From assembly GCA_023418595.1 (NCBI GenBank), contig JAEZZI010000030.1, positions 140,016 to 204,015 of the forward strand: DNA of 64,000 nt. Direction: 5' to 3'. This stretch comes from Pseudomonadota bacterium (GTDB taxonomy: Bacteria > Pseudomonadota > Alphaproteobacteria > Sphingomonadales > Sphingomonadaceae). The notes beneath the pieces are model-generated. The model searched no databases. It worked only from the letters and a program-made list of their open reading frames with translations, and was not told the DNA's origin. How positions within the stretch are numbered: position 1 is the stretch's first letter; each line of letters opens with the position of its first letter. Position numbers and translations under genes: made by a program. Shown piece by piece: positions 38,271 to 48,104 of this stretch.

Positions 38271-38660
38271 TCAGACGCGGCGACGCTTGGACGGGCGAAC
38301 GCCATTGTGCGGGATCGAGGTGACGTCGCGGATTGACGTGATCTGGAAACCGACAGCCTGGAGCGCGCGAAGCGCCGATTCGCGGCCCGAACCCGGCCCC
38401 TTCACTTCGACTTCCAGCGTGCGGACGCCGTGCTCGGCGGCCTTCTTGCCGGCGTCTTCGGCAGCGACCTGGGCGGCATAGGGGGTCGACTTGCGCGAAC
38501 CCTTGAAGCCCATCATGCCGGCCGACGACCACGAAATGGCGTTGCCCTGCGCGTCGGTGATGGTGATCATCGTGTTGTTGAAGCTGGCGTTCACATGCGC
38601 GACGCCAGAGGTGATGTTCTTGCGTTCGCGACGGCGAAGACGCTGCGGTGCTTGTGCCAT
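38271..38660 (-). CDS. rpsK: 30S ribosomal protein S11
   Basis: S11 of 129 residues, with [20 protein letters not shown] at the start and [12 protein letters not shown] at the end. Between rpsM and rpoA. Confidence 0.98.
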   Translation of the reverse strand: MAQAPQRLRRRERKNITSGVAHVNASFNNTMITITDAQGNAISWSSAGMMGFKGSRKSTPYAAQVAAEDAGKKAAEHGVRTLEVEVKGPGSGRESALRALQAVGFQITSIRDVTSIPHNGVRPSKRRRV

Positions 38661-38756
38661 TGGATTCTATCCTGACCTGAAATCTCGTTTGACGGAGAGC
38701 GGCGGGCAGTCAGCCTCAAGCCTGTCTCCGACGGAGTAATTAGCGCCCCGCGCTAA

Positions 38757-39125
38757 TTACTTCTTCTTGCCTGCGATCGGCTTCGCCTTGCCCTTGCGGG
38801 TGCGCGCATTGGTGTGCGTGCGCTGGCCGCGAACCGGCAGGCCCTTGCGATGACGCAGGCCGCGATAGCTGGCGAGGTCCATCAGACGCTTGATGTTCAT
38901 CGCGGTCTGGCGACGCAGATCGCCTTCCACGGTGTGGTCCGAATCGATGGTTTCGCGGATCTGGAGGACTTCCTGATCGGTAAGGTCCTGAACGCGGGCG
39001 GTGTCCGCGATCCCCAGCTTCGTGATGATTTCCTTGGCTTTGGTCTGGCCGATGCCGTGGATATACTGAAGCGCGATCAATACGCGCTTGTTGGTCGGGA
39101 TGTTAACACCCGCAATACGTGCCAT
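38757..39125 (-). CDS. rpsM: 30S ribosomal protein S13
   Basis: S13 of 122 residues starting [14 protein letters not shown], with [21 protein letters not shown] near the C-terminus. First gene of the alpha operon here, with its own promoter at 39259-39287. S13 is not preceded by rpmJ. Confidence 0.98.
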   Translation of the reverse strand: MARIAGVNIPTNKRVLIALQYIHGIGQTKAKEIITKLGIADTARVQDLTDQEVLQIRETIDSDHTVEGDLRRQTAMNIKRLMDLASYRGLRHRKGLPVRGQRTHTNARTRKGKAKPIAGKKK

Positions 39126-39258
39126 GAGCTATTTGTCTCCCAGCTCCACGGGGCGGCATGGCAGCACACCCCATCTCGTCGCGTTGAACATCCGAAACGC
39201 ACGACACCGGCGCGCGCGAAAACAGCGCCGCCGGCCAACCGGGTTTCGGAATAGCGGG

Positions 39259-39287
39259 CTGATAGGCCCACGACGGGAGCGAGTCAA
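39259..39287 (-). promoter_or_regulatory. rpsM (alpha operon) promoter
   Basis: Minus strand: TTGACT, 17 bp, TATCAG, giving a leader of about 125 nt. It makes the rpsM-rplQ block independent of the two secreted-protein genes upstream. Confidence 0.65.
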
Positions 39288-39300
39288 GCGGTGCGCGGGT

Positions 39301-39924
39301 TCAATAGCCCGATCGCACGCACAGCGTATCCGCAAGATAGACACGCCGGCCCACCGTCTCAAGCGCCTGTCGCGCCGAACCGTTCCAACCGGCTTGGCGG
39401 CAGAACTCATCGGCCCTCTGCTTCGCGCAGGCCGCGGTCGCCGATCCACGCTGACACCCGAGCACCCGCCCCTCACCGCGGATCGACGGCGCCGGATAGA
39501 ATTCGGACGCCATCCCGCGCAGCGACCGGAAATCGCCCGGTGCCTGGCCACCACCGCCGGCGCTTCCCCCCAGCGGCCGCATCGATTGAAGCCGCCTCAG
39601 CAACCCCAGACGCAGGCCCAGGTCAGGCGTGTCGCGATCGACGGTGATGCAATTGCCACGGTAATTGGTCTCCGGACATAATTGCCAGGTGCCGCTTCGC
39701 ACGCGGATCGACCGCACCCCCCAGGCCAGGCGCAGATCGGGCTGGTCGCGCTCCACCGCGACCGCCGGGCCGCGATAAGTGCTGTCGCGATAGATGGTTG
39801 CCTCGGCTCGCTGCCCCCCCGGTGGCCAGCGGCGCTCGTCCTGATCCTGCGCAACCGCTACACCCGCCGCCAGCACCGCGACGCCCGTCGCAACCAACGC
39901 CCACCGTGCAGAAGCCGAAACCAT
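39301..39924 (-). CDS. Secreted beta/gamma-crystallin-like protein
   Basis: Exported protein of 207 residues; the signal peptide ends near VAVAQD. Residues about 35-115 contain two Greek-key-like repeats (ATIYRDSTYRGPAVAV and LCPETNYRGNCITV), as in the beta/gamma-crystallin family. The C-terminal third has five Cys, probably in disulfides. Function unknown; calcium binding or inhibition of peptidases are family possibilities only. It sits between adk and rpsM, an unusual place. Confidence 0.7.
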   Translation of the reverse strand: MVSASARWALVATGVAVLAAGVAVAQDQDERRWPPGGQRAEATIYRDSTYRGPAVAVERDQPDLRLAWGVRSIRVRSGTWQLCPETNYRGNCITVDRDTPDLGLRLGLLRRLQSMRPLGGSAGGGGQAPGDFRSLRGMASEFYPAPSIRGEGRVLGCQRGSATAACAKQRADEFCRQAGWNGSARQALETVGRRVYLADTLCVRSGY

Positions 39925-40011
39925 CGACGCCTCCCTTGCCAGCACGAGACCGGCTGGTCCCCCGCCTATGTCGCGCAAAGGGTCTGCCTATCCGGCGAGT
40001 CGGTCAAGCGA

Positions 40012-40530
40012 TCAATCGTCCGCCTCTGCGGCACGCTTCAACCCCGCCGCCTGTTCGCCGATGACACCATCGACCAGCGGCGAGAGCTTGGCCGTATCCA
40101 TGCCGGTGTAGCCGCTGACGACATAGCGCACGACCAGCGCGGTGTCTTGCCCTTCGCCCGTCATCTCGAAACTCAGCGTGCCCGTCACCGCCCCCTGTTG
40201 CAGCGGCCCCAGCGCGCCCGACAGCCGGAGCAGCTTGTTCGGCGCGACATGGATCACGCGCGCATGTTCCGCCCCGCCGCCATCGGGCAGTGCCTCGCAG
40301 AAACACCCGCCTGGCCGCATCGCCATCGACAGGTTGGCGGCATCCCCCGACCAGCTATGCGCTTTCGACCACCAGCGCGAAGGTTCCGACAACACGCGCC
40401 ATACCGCATCGGGCGCGGCGGCCACGGTCAGCTTGTGTTCGACGACGAAGGTCGATCCCTTGACCTTCACGACCTCGGCGGACGCCGGTGCGGTTGCGAG
40501 CAATGCCGGGATTACGAGTGCCAGGCGCAT
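40012..40530 (-). CDS. Exported SRPBCC (START-like) domain protein
   Basis: 172 residues with a signal peptide ending at TAPASA. VVEHKLTVAAAPDAVWRVLS then RWWSKAHSW match the start of the SRPBCC/polyketide-cyclase fold, a hydrophobic-ligand pocket. Periplasmic by inference; no catalytic residue can be named. It lies between adk and the crystallin-like gene on the same strand. The ATG at 40530 gives the signal peptide, while the longer frame runs into a repeat. Confidence 0.75.
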   Translation of the reverse strand: MRLALVIPALLATAPASAEVVKVKGSTFVVEHKLTVAAAPDAVWRVLSEPSRWWSKAHSWSGDAANLSMAMRPGGCFCEALPDGGGAEHARVIHVAPNKLLRLSGALGPLQQGAVTGTLSFEMTGEGQDTALVVRYVVSGYTGMDTAKLSPLVDGVIGEQAAGLKRAAEADD

Positions 40531-40586
40531 GTTCTCCACCCTTTTTCCGATATGCGACAAGCCTATCACAATCGCGCCACCCGACA

Positions 40587-40665
40587 CCCGTTCGTTTCGA
40601 GCAAAGTCGAGAAACGTATCGCACCGGTTGGACAACGTTTCTCAGCTTTGCTCGAAACGAACGGG
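40587..40665. repeat. Intergenic inverted repeat, family A
   Basis: 30 bp arms (40587-40616 and 40636-40665) match with two mismatches. Same family as 1511-1587. Confidence 0.9.
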
Positions 40666-40678
40666 TAGTTGACCCCTG

Positions 40679-40758
40679 TGCGCTCCCGCGAAGGCGGGAG
40701 CCCAGAGCAAAAGGGTACTAGCATCCGCGACCCTGGGCTCCCGCCTTCGCGGGAGCAC
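40679..40758. repeat. Intergenic inverted repeat, family C variant
   Basis: GTGCGCTCCCGCGAAGGCGG at the left and its near reverse complement at the right; each arm also folds on itself (CTCCCGC/GCGGGAG). It lies directly after adk and next to the preceding repeat. Confidence 0.9.
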
Positions 40759-40797
40759 GGTCATTTTATCAAAATGTCGGCGCTTTGCGGACAGCCC

Positions 40798-41460
40798 TCA
40801 AACCGGGCGCGGTTCGCGTTCCAGGATCGCTTCGATCGCGCCCGACACATGGTCGATGTCCGCCATGCCGTCGACATGCTGGACGATTCCGCGCGCTTCG
40901 TAGATCGGCAGGATCGGCGCGGTTTTGGCGCGATATTCGGCCATGCGGGTGCGGACGGTCTCGGCATTGTCGTCGGGACGGCGCTTGAACTCGTGCGAGC
41001 CGCATTTGTCGCACATGCCATCGACCTTGGGCAGTTTGTAACGATCGTGATAGCCCGCGCCGCAATTCGCGCAGGTGAAGCGCCCGGTCACACGGTCGAC
41101 CAGCGCTTCCTCATCGACCACCAGTTCGATGACGTGATGCAGGCTGCGCCCCCGATCCGCGAGCAGCCCGTCGAGCGATACCGCCTGCGCTTCGGTGCGC
41201 GGATAGCCGTCGAAGATCACGCCGGTCTCCGGCGCCAGCGCGTCGAGCGCTTCGCCGATGATCCCCGACACGATCTCGTCGGACACGAGTTGCCCCGCCT
41301 CCATCACCGCCTTGGCCTTCTGGCCCGTCGGCGTTCCTGCCTTGACCGCGGCGCGCAGCATGTCGCCAGTGGACAGCTGGACCATGCCGCGTTCGCTGAC
41401 CAGACGGCTGGCCTGGGTGCCCTTGCCCGCACCCGGCGGTCCCAGCAGGATGATGTTCAA
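40798..41460 (-). CDS. adk: Adenylate kinase
   Basis: Balances AMP, ADP and ATP. 220 residues, with the P-loop GPPGAGKGTQ and ATP-lid. The lid carries CANCGAGYH...CDKC, a four-Cys zinc site usual in Gram-positive adenylate kinases and less so in Proteobacteria. It follows secY by 46 bp as in many ribosomal superoperons. Confidence 0.97.
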   Translation of the reverse strand: MNIILLGPPGAGKGTQASRLVSERGMVQLSTGDMLRAAVKAGTPTGQKAKAVMEAGQLVSDEIVSGIIGEALDALAPETGVIFDGYPRTEAQAVSLDGLLADRGRSLHHVIELVVDEEALVDRVTGRFTCANCGAGYHDRYKLPKVDGMCDKCGSHEFKRRPDDNAETVRTRMAEYRAKTAPILPIYEARGIVQHVDGMADIDHVSGAIEAILEREPRPV

Positions 41461-41506
41461 CGCGCTTGCCCCTCTTCGCCCTGGCCCGATCCGCCGGTCG
41501 CCCGCA

Positions 41507-42877
41507 TCAGCGGACGCGGTTGCCGCCCTTCAGCTTCGCCTTCTTGATCAGGTCGCCATACTGGTGCGCCAGCAGGTGCGACTGGATCTGCGTCACCGTG
41601 TCCATCGTTACGTTGACGACGATCAGAAGGCTAGTGCCGCCGAGATAGAAGGGGATCGCCATCGCCGACACCAGATATTCGGGCACGAGACAAATGAAGG
41701 TCAGATAGGCCGCACCGACCACCGTGATCCGCGTCAGCACGTAATCGAGATAATTCTCGGTATTCTTGCCAGGACGGATGCCGGGGATGAACCCGCCATG
41801 CTTTTTCAGGTTTTCCGCGGTTTCCTCCGGGTTGAACACAACCGCGGTGTAGAAGAAGCAGAAGAAGATAATGCCTGCGCCGTACAGCGCCATGTAGAGC
41901 GGCTGGCCGTGCGCCAGATACTGGTTCATCCCGATCAGGAAGCTGCCCCAGGTCGAATCCGCCTGGCTGGCGTCCTGCCCTGCGAACTGGCTGATCGTCA
42001 GCGGCATCAACAGCAGCGACGATGCGAAGATCGGCGGGATCACGCCTGCGGTGTTGATCTTGAGCGGCAGATGGCTGCGCTCGGCCTGAACGCCGCGCTG
42101 GGTCTGGCGCTTGGGATACTGGATCAGGATGCGGCGCTGGGCGCGCTCCATGAAGCAGATGAACAGGATCAGGCCAACGACCGCAACGCCGATCAGCGCC
42201 AGGCTGATCGCGCTGATGCCGCCCGAACGACCGCTTTCGAACAATTGAACCAGAGTCGTCGGCAGATGGGCGACGATGCCCGCCATGATGATGAGGCTGA
42301 TCCCGTTGCCGACGCCGCGGCTGGTGATCTGCTCACCCAGCCACATCAGGAACATGGTACCGCCGACCAGCGAAATGACGCAGCCGATGCGGAACAGCAT
42401 TCCCGGCTGGATCACCGCCTGCGCGCCTGCGGAAGCGCCGAACGCCTCCAGGCCGACGGCGATGAAATAACCCTGGATCGCGGTCAGACCGACCGTGCCG
42501 TAACGGGTATATTGGTTGAGCTTCTTGCGCCCCGCTTCGCCTTCCTTCTTGATGGCGGCAAGTTGGGGGGAAAGGCTGGTCGCGAGCTGCACCACGATCG
42601 ACGCGGTGATGTACGGCATCACGCCCAGCGCGATCACCGACATGCGCTCGAGCGCACCGCCCGAGAAGGTATTGAAGAAATCGAGGACACCGCCCTGGGT
42701 CTGCTGCGCGAGCAGGTTCAACTGGGTCGGGTCGATGCCGGGCAGCGGCACATAGCTGAGCAACCGAAAGATGACGAGCGCACCCAGCGTGAACCAAAGG
42801 CGCTTTTTCAGCTCGGTCGCCTTGCCGAATTTCGACAAGTTGAGGTTGGTTGCCATATTATCGGCTGCGGATGCCAT
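41507..42877 (-). CDS. secY: Preprotein translocase subunit SecY
   Basis: Ten-span channel of the Sec translocon, 456 residues. RLLSYVPLPGID is in the first span, NTFSGGALERMSVIALGVMP is the plug region, and YLGGTSLLIVVNV lies near the end. It is last but one of the spc operon. The ATG at 42877 leaves a short N-terminal tail. Confidence 0.98.
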   Translation of the reverse strand: MASAADNMATNLNLSKFGKATELKKRLWFTLGALVIFRLLSYVPLPGIDPTQLNLLAQQTQGGVLDFFNTFSGGALERMSVIALGVMPYITASIVVQLATSLSPQLAAIKKEGEAGRKKLNQYTRYGTVGLTAIQGYFIAVGLEAFGASAGAQAVIQPGMLFRIGCVISLVGGTMFLMWLGEQITSRGVGNGISLIIMAGIVAHLPTTLVQLFESGRSGGISAISLALIGVAVVGLILFICFMERAQRRILIQYPKRQTQRGVQAERSHLPLKINTAGVIPPIFASSLLLMPLTISQFAGQDASQADSTWGSFLIGMNQYLAHGQPLYMALYGAGIIFFCFFYTAVVFNPEETAENLKKHGGFIPGIRPGKNTENYLDYVLTRITVVGAAYLTFICLVPEYLVSAMAIPFYLGGTSLLIVVNVTMDTVTQIQSHLLAHQYGDLIKKAKLKGGNRVR

Positions 42878-43006
42878 GTGCGTAATCGTCCCGGAAACAA
42901 AAGCGGCGGAGATGCGTTACCCGCGCCCCCGCCGCCCATATAGGGGTCTTGCCAAGCTTGTCTAAGGGGCTTTTCGACAAAGCCCGCTTTCTCGGCCAAA
43001 CCAAAT

Positions 43007-43110
43007 CCGTTCGTGTCGAGCGAAGTCGAGACACATTTTCGAGCGAAGCGAGAACTCAATGCCTCGACTACGCTCGGCAGCGGTTCTCGACTTCGCTCGA
43101 ACAGATCGGG
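43007..43110. repeat. Degenerate inverted repeat, family A
   Basis: Nested copies of TCGAGCGAAGTCGAG-type arms, with the outer pair ATCCGTTCGTGTCGAGCGAA and TTCGCTCGAACAGATCGGG imperfect. It appears to be two family A units, one inserted in or derived from the other. It lies between rplO and secY. Confidence 0.8.
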
Positions 43111-43120
43111 CTAAGGCTGA

Positions 43121-43678
43121 TCAGGCCTTCTTGGCGGCCTTCTGCTTGGCTTCCTTGTCGGCGATGCGCGCTTCGCGGGCCTTGCCGTTCTTGGCTGCCG
43201 CCTTTTCGGCTGCCGGCGTCACCTTGATGATCTCGACCGAACCGCCAGCCTTTTCGACCGCTTCGATCGCGCCCTTCGACGCGCCTGCGACGACGAACTT
43301 CAGCTTGGCCGAAATCTCGCCCTTGCCGAGCAGGCGGACGCCGTCCTTGCCGCCGCGTGCGACACCAGCGGCCTGCAGCGCCGCGTGGTCGATCGTCGCG
43401 CCCTTGTCGAGCGTGCCTGCATCGACCAGCTTCTGGATCGCGCCCAGGTTCACCTCGGCATAATCCTTGGCGAAGATGTTGTTGAAGCCGCGCTTCGGCA
43501 GCCGCATGTGGAGCGGCATCTGGCCGCCTTCGAAGCCGTTGATGGCGACGCCGCCACGGCTCTTCTGACCCTTTTGGCCGCGACCTGCGGTCTTGCCCAG
43601 GCCCGAGCCGATGCCGCGTCCGACGCGCACCCGGCCCTTGCGGGCGCCATCATTGTCACGGATTTCGTTGAGTTTCAT
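43121..43678 (-). CDS. rplO: 50S ribosomal protein L15
   Basis: L15 of 185 residues, longer than E. coli's 144. It starts [20 protein letters not shown] and has [18 protein letters not shown]. The extra length is a Lys/Ala-rich C-terminal tail. Confidence 0.97.
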   Translation of the reverse strand: MKLNEIRDNDGARKGRVRVGRGIGSGLGKTAGRGQKGQKSRGGVAINGFEGGQMPLHMRLPKRGFNNIFAKDYAEVNLGAIQKLVDAGTLDKGATIDHAALQAAGVARGGKDGVRLLGKGEISAKLKFVVAGASKGAIEAVEKAGGSVEIIKVTPAAEKAAAKNGKAREARIADKEAKQKAAKKA

Positions 43679-43794
43679 GGTCTGCACTCGCTTTCGCTTT
43701 GTTCGCGCTGATAAAATGAGGAAGGGGGCCGCATAGCCCCCTCCCCCGTATCTGTCACCTGGTATCTGCCGCCTGGCAAACCGTCTTTTGTCAG

Positions 43795-43879
43795 ACCGTC
43801 ACCCCAGCGAACGCTGGGGTATCGTGCCCGAAAGGGCGCGCTCGCGGCCTGATATCCCGGCTTTAGCCGGGATGACGGG
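43795..43879. repeat. Intergenic hairpin repeat, family D
   Basis: Hairpins ACCCCAGCGAACGCTGGGGT and ATCCCGGCTTTAGCCGGGAT, flanked by CCGTC and GACGG. It fills the rpmD-rplO gap, inside the spc operon. Confidence 0.85.
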
Positions 43880-43892
43880 ACGATCGAAGGAG

Positions 43893-44087
43893 TTAACCCT
43901 CGACCGACACCATGTGTGCAACCTTACGGATCATGCCGCGCACCTCGGGGGTGTCCTTCAGCTCGACCGTCTTGTGCATCTTGTTGAGGCCCAGGCCGAT
44001 CAGCGTCGCGCGCTGATCTTCGGTGCGGCGAATGGGCGAACCCGTCTGGGTCACCTTCACCGTGCCGGCTGCTTCTTTCTTAGCCAT
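43893..44087 (-). CDS. rpmD: 50S ribosomal protein L30
   Basis: L30 of 64 residues: [20 protein letters not shown] then [20 protein letters not shown]. Between rpsE and rplO as in the spc operon. Confidence 0.96.
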   Translation of the reverse strand: MAKKEAAGTVKVTQTGSPIRRTEDQRATLIGLGLNKMHKTVELKDTPEVRGMIRKVAHMVSVEG

Positions 44088-44107
44088 TATCGCTTACTCC
44101 GCGCCGG

Positions 44108-44836
44108 TTATTCAGCGATTGCTGCTGCGTCCGCCTCGGCGGTCTGCGAACCACCGCGGCCGAGCAGGTCGGCGATCTTCTTGCCACGACGCTGCGCGAC
44201 CGACTTCGGCGAGGTCTGCTCGCCAAGCGCTTCGAAGGTCGCACGGATCATGTTGTAGGGGTTCGACGTACCGACCGACTTGGTCACCACGTCCGCGACG
44301 CCCAGCGATTCGAAGATGGCGCGCATCGGGCCGCCCGCGATGATGCCGGTGCCCGGAGGCGCCGTGCGGACGGTCACGCGACCCGCACCGAAATGGCCGT
44401 TGCCATCGTGATGCAGCGTGCGGCCTTCCTTCAGCGGAATGCGGACCATCGCCTTCTTGGCAGCCGCCGTCGCCTTCGAAATGGCTTCCGGCACTTCGCG
44501 TGCCTTGCCATGACCGAAGCCTGCACGGCCCTTGCCGTCGCCGACGACGACCAGAGCTGCAAAGCCGAAGCGCTTGCCGCCCTTCACGGTCTTCGAAACG
44601 CGGTTGATGTGGACCAGCTTTTCGATCAGCTCTTCGCCGCCATCGTCCGGGCCGCCGCGACGATTGTCGCGTCCACCACGATTGTCACGACCGCCGCGAC
44701 CGCGATTGTCGCCGCCGGGGCCGCCACGACCGCGGCCACCACGGGGGCCACGGCCCTGCGGAGCGCCCGCATCGGGTGCGCCCGGTGCTGCACCGGTGGT
44801 TTCCGCAGGCGCGGTCTGGTTGTTTTCGTCAGCCAT
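44108..44836 (-). CDS. rpsE: 30S ribosomal protein S5 with RGG-rich N-terminal extension
   Basis: S5 of 242 residues against about 166 in E. coli. Residues about 1-68 are an added low-complexity arm rich in Gly and Arg (RGG repeats) with Ala/Pro. The normal S5 core follows: [36 protein letters not shown] and [13 protein letters not shown]. The frame is open with no alternative start near the core, so the arm is translated. It lies 3 bp from rplR. Confidence 0.96.
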   Translation of the reverse strand: MADENNQTAPAETTGAAPGAPDAGAPQGRGPRGGRGRGGPGGDNRGRGGRDNRGGRDNRRGGPDDGGEELIEKLVHINRVSKTVKGGKRFGFAALVVVGDGKGRAGFGHGKAREVPEAISKATAAAKKAMVRIPLKEGRTLHHDGNGHFGAGRVTVRTAPPGTGIIAGGPMRAIFESLGVADVVTKSVGTSNPYNMIRATFEALGEQTSPKSVAQRRGKKIADLLGRGGSQTAEADAAAIAE

Positions 44837-44839
44837 GCC

Positions 44840-45196
44840 TTAAAACTCCAATCCGCCTTCGCGCGCCGCATCCGCCAGCGCCTTGACGCGACCGTGGAAC
44901 AGGAAACCGCCACGATCGAACACGACCTGCGTCACGCCGGCCTTCTTCGCGGCTTCCGCCACGCGCTTGCCGACTTCGGCGGCTGCTTCCTTGTTCGCGC
45001 CCGCCTTGCCGCGCACGTCCTTGTCCAGCGTCGATGCGGCGGCAAGCGTCTTGCCTTCCGCGTCGTCGATGATCTGGGCATAGATGTGCTGGCCCGAACG
45101 GTGCACCGAAAGCCGCGGACGGCCCGATCCACGCGCACGAAGCGCGGTACGATTGCGGCGACGCCGCTTCTCGAAGAGTGAGAGACCCTTGGTCAT
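44840..45196 (-). CDS. rplR: 50S ribosomal protein L18
   Basis: L18 of 118 residues, binding 5S r[21 protein letters not shown] and [17 protein letters not shown]. It overlaps the rplF stop by 1 bp. Confidence 0.97.
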   Translation of the reverse strand: MTKGLSLFEKRRRRNRTALRARGSGRPRLSVHRSGQHIYAQIIDDAEGKTLAAASTLDKDVRGKAGANKEAAAEVGKRVAEAAKKAGVTQVVFDRGGFLFHGRVKALADAAREGGLEF

Positions 45197-45729
45197 TACT
45201 TCTTCTTCCCTTCCTTGCGGAAGATGAACTCGCCGTCATACTTGATGCCCTTGCCCTTATAGGGTTCGGGCTTGCGCCAACGACGGATCTCCGCGGCCAT
45301 CTGGCCGACCTTCTGCTTGTCGATCCCCGAGATTTCGACCGTGGTCTGGTCGGGGGTCTTGATTTCGATGCCTTCCGGCACGTCCATATCGACGTCATGG
45401 CTGTAGCCGAGCTGCAACTTCAGCTTGCGACCCTGCGCGTTGGCACGATAGCCGACGCCGGTGATCAGCAGCTTCTTGGTAAAGCCCTCGGTCACCCCCG
45501 TCACCAGGTTCTGAACCAGCGTGCGCTGCATGCCCCAGAACGCGCGAGCGCGCTTGGTGTCGTTGGCCGGCTGCACCGAAATGCCGCCATCATTGACTTC
45601 ATAGCTGATATTGTCGGCGAGCGGCATGGTCAGGGTGCCCTTGGGCCCCTTCACGCTCAGCACGCCGCCGTCGATGTTTGCAGTCACGCCCGACGGGACG
45701 GTGACGGCCTTCTTACCGATGCGGCTCAT
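45196..45729 (-). CDS. rplF: 50S ribosomal protein L6
   Basis: L6 of 177 residues: [14 protein letters not shown] at the start and [16 protein letters not shown] near the end. It overlaps rpsH by 1 bp. Confidence 0.98.
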   Translation of the reverse strand: MSRIGKKAVTVPSGVTANIDGGVLSVKGPKGTLTMPLADNISYEVNDGGISVQPANDTKRARAFWGMQRTLVQNLVTGVTEGFTKKLLITGVGYRANAQGRKLKLQLGYSHDVDMDVPEGIEIKTPDQTTVEISGIDKQKVGQMAAEIRRWRKPEPYKGKGIKYDGEFIFRKEGKKK

Positions 45730-46124
45730 CAGAACACCTCCGCCAGCACTTCGCCACCGACATTCTGTTCGCGCGCTTCGGCGTCGGACAGAACGCCACG
45801 CGGCGTCGATACGATGGTGATGCCCAGGCCGTTGCGGACGATCGGCAGTTCTTTCGACGCCGAATAGACCCGGCGACCAGGCTTCGAAACGCGCGCGACG
45901 TGCTTGATCGCCGGCTGCCCTTCGAAATATTTGAGTTCGATGCGGATGCCGGCGGCAGGCCCCATCTGCTCTTCGGAATAACCGCGAATATAGCCTTCGC
46001 GCTGCAGCACGTCGAGGACGCGGGCACGCAGCTTCGACGCAGGCGTCAGGACGGAGTCCTTGCGCGCGCGCTGGCCGTTGCGGATGCGGGTGAGCATATC
46101 ACCCAGGGGATCGGTCAAAGCCAT
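45729..46124 (-). CDS. rpsH: 30S ribosomal protein S8
   Basis: S8 of 131 residues: [25 protein letters not shown] and [17 protein letters not shown]. In E. coli S8 represses the spc operon translationally at the L5 start; no obvious mimic of its 16S site was checked here. Confidence 0.98.
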   Translation of the reverse strand: MALTDPLGDMLTRIRNGQRARKDSVLTPASKLRARVLDVLQREGYIRGYSEEQMGPAAGIRIELKYFEGQPAIKHVARVSKPGRRVYSASKELPIVRNGLGITIVSTPRGVLSDAEAREQNVGGEVLAEVF

Positions 46125-46135
46125 CTATCTGATCC

Positions 46136-46441
46136 TTACCAGCTCGACTTCACGACACCGGGGATCATGCCGCGATTAGCAAGATCGCGCAGCATCACGC
46201 GTGCGAGACGGAATTTGCGATAATAACCGCGCGGACGCCCGGTCAGTTCGCAACGATTGCGGATGCGGGTCGGATTGCCGTTACGCGGCAGTTCCGCCAT
46301 CTTCAGACGAGCGATCAGACGCTCGGTCTCATCCAGGCTTTCGTCGTTCGCGATCGCCTTCAGCTTCGCATATTTGGGCGCGTATTTCGCGACCATCTTG
46401 CGACGCTTCTCGTTCTTGTTGATCGAACTCAGTTTCGCCAT
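46136..46441 (-). CDS. rpsN: 30S ribosomal protein S14
   Basis: S14 of 101 residues, the long zinc-free form; only one Cys ([17 protein letters not shown]). Between rplE and rpsH. Confidence 0.98.
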   Translation of the reverse strand: MAKLSSINKNEKRRKMVAKYAPKYAKLKAIANDESLDETERLIARLKMAELPRNGNPTRIRNRCELTGRPRGYYRKFRLARVMLRDLANRGMIPGVVKSSW

Positions 46442-46460
46442 GACTTAAGTTCTTCCTTCC

Positions 46461-47048
46461 TTACGCAGCTTGCTTCGCTTCGCCGTCCGCAGTTTCCTGC
46501 GGGAACGGGAAGCCGAAGAGACGCAGAAGCTCGCGCGCTTCCTCGTCGGTCTTTGCCGAAGTGGTGACGATCACGTCCATGCCGCGCACCTGATCGATGC
46601 GGTCATAGTTGATCTCGGGGAAAATCAGCTGTTCCTTGATACCGCAGGCATAGTTGCCACGACCGTCGAACGACTTGGGGTTCAGGCCACGGAAATCGCG
46701 GACGCGGGGAAGCGCGATGGTGATGAACCGGTCGAGGAATTCGTACATGCGTTCGCGGCGCAGGGTGACCTTGCAACCGATCGCCATGCCTTCGCGGAGC
46801 TTGAACTGAGCGATCGACTTCTTCGCCTTGGTCACGACAGGCTTCTGGCCGGCGATCAGCTCCATTTCGGACGCTGCCTGGTCGACCTTCTTCTTGTCCT
46901 GCGTTGCTTCGCCGACGCCCATGTTCAGGACGATCTTTTCGATGCGCGGCACTTCCATGACGTTCTTGTAACCGAACTTCTCGGTCATCGCCTTGGCGAT
47001 CTTGTCGTCATAGAGCGACTTCATCCGCGGCGTGTATTGATCAGCCAT
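46461..47048 (-). CDS. rplE: 50S ribosomal protein L5
   Basis: L5 of 195 residues: [19 protein letters not shown] and [17 protein letters not shown]. It overlaps rplX by 8 bp. Confidence 0.98.
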   Translation of the reverse strand: MADQYTPRMKSLYDDKIAKAMTEKFGYKNVMEVPRIEKIVLNMGVGEATQDKKKVDQAASEMELIAGQKPVVTKAKKSIAQFKLREGMAIGCKVTLRRERMYEFLDRFITIALPRVRDFRGLNPKSFDGRGNYACGIKEQLIFPEINYDRIDQVRGMDVIVTTSAKTDEEARELLRLFGFPFPQETADGEAKQAA

Positions 47049-47361
47049 TGATGACCTCCCCCGACTTCACGGCCACACGGACCTTCTTGCCGTCGCGCTC
47101 TTCGAAGCGGACGCGGGTGGGCTTGCCGTCCTTGGGATCGGCGAGTGCCACCTTCGAGATGTGCAGCGGCGCTTCCGAACGCTCCAGGCCACCCTGCGGG
47201 TTCGCCTGGCTCGGCTTGCGGTGACGCACGGCGACGTTGACGCCGGCGACGACGACCTTGCCGTCCTTCGGCATGGCCTTGGTGACCTCGCCGGTGCGGC
47301 CCTTGTCCTTGCCGGACAGGACGACGACCGTGTCACCCTTCTTGATACGAGCGGACGCCAT
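47041..47361 (-). CDS. rplX: 50S ribosomal protein L24
   Basis: L24 of 106 residues with the KOW motif [20 protein letters not shown] and NPQGG. The ATG at 47361 overlaps the rplN stop; upstream codons in frame are antisense-free shadows of rplN. Confidence 0.97.
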   Translation of the reverse strand: MASARIKKGDTVVVLSGKDKGRTGEVTKAMPKDGKVVVAGVNVAVRHRKPSQANPQGGLERSEAPLHISKVALADPKDGKPTRVRFEERDGKKVRVAVKSGEVING

Positions 47362-47729
47362 TACAGCACCTCCGGCGCAAGGCTGATAATCTTCATGTAA
47401 CCGCGGCCACGCAGTTCGCGGACCACTGGGCCAAAGATACGGGTGCCGATCGGCTCCTCGTTCTTGTTCACAAGCACGGCGGCATTGCCGTCGAACCGAA
47501 TCACCGAACCGTCGGCGCGGCGGATGTCCTTGCGCGTACGGACGATGACGGCGCGGTGCACGTCGCCCTTCTTGACCTTGCCACGGGGAGCAGCTTCCTT
47601 GATGCTGACGACGATGACGTCGCCCACACCGGCCGTGCGACGCTTCGAGCCGCCCAGCACCTTGATGCACTGCACCCGCTTCGCGCCGCTGTTGTCAGCG
47701 ACGTCGAGATTGGATTGCATCTGGATCAT
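47361..47729 (-). CDS. rplN: 50S ribosomal protein L14
   Basis: L14 of 122 residues: [20 protein letters not shown] at the start, [20 protein letters not shown] and [19 protein letters not shown] at the end. Confidence 0.98.
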   Translation of the reverse strand: MIQMQSNLDVADNSGAKRVQCIKVLGGSKRRTAGVGDVIVVSIKEAAPRGKVKKGDVHRAVIVRTRKDIRRADGSVIRFDGNAAVLVNKNEEPIGTRIFGPVVRELRGRGYMKIISLAPEVL

Positions 47730-47813
47730 CGATCCAATTCCTTCTCATATGGGCCCGATTTCTGACCGGAACCCGCCTTCTACACCCCCGCGAACAGAGG
47801 CAGTTCGGATGGC

Positions 47814-48092
47814 TCAGGCTTCCGCCGCGGCCGCGACCTCTTCCGGCGTCGCATGGGTGTTGACCCGTGCGATGACCTTCCAGGTCTTCAGCTTGGAGAT
47901 CGGCGCGGTCTCTTCGATCCGCACGGTTTCGCCAGCCTTGTACTCGTTGCCCTCGTCATGGGCATGATATTTCTTCGAACGACGGATGATCTTGCCATAG
48001 AGCGGGTGTTTCACCTTCCGCTCCACCAGCACGACCACGGTCTTGTCGCCCTTGTCGGAAACCACGTTCCCGGTCAGCACGCGCTTCGGCAT
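47814..48092 (-). CDS. rpsQ: 30S ribosomal protein S17
   Basis: S17 of 92 residues: [20 protein letters not shown] then [19 protein letters not shown]. The 84 bp between it and rplN is the widest gap in this part of the operon. Confidence 0.97.
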   Translation of the reverse strand: MPKRVLTGNVVSDKGDKTVVVLVERKVKHPLYGKIIRRSKKYHAHDEGNEYKAGETVRIEETAPISKLKTWKVIARVNTHATPEEVAAAAEA

Positions 48093-48104
48093 GGTTTCGT
48101 CCTC

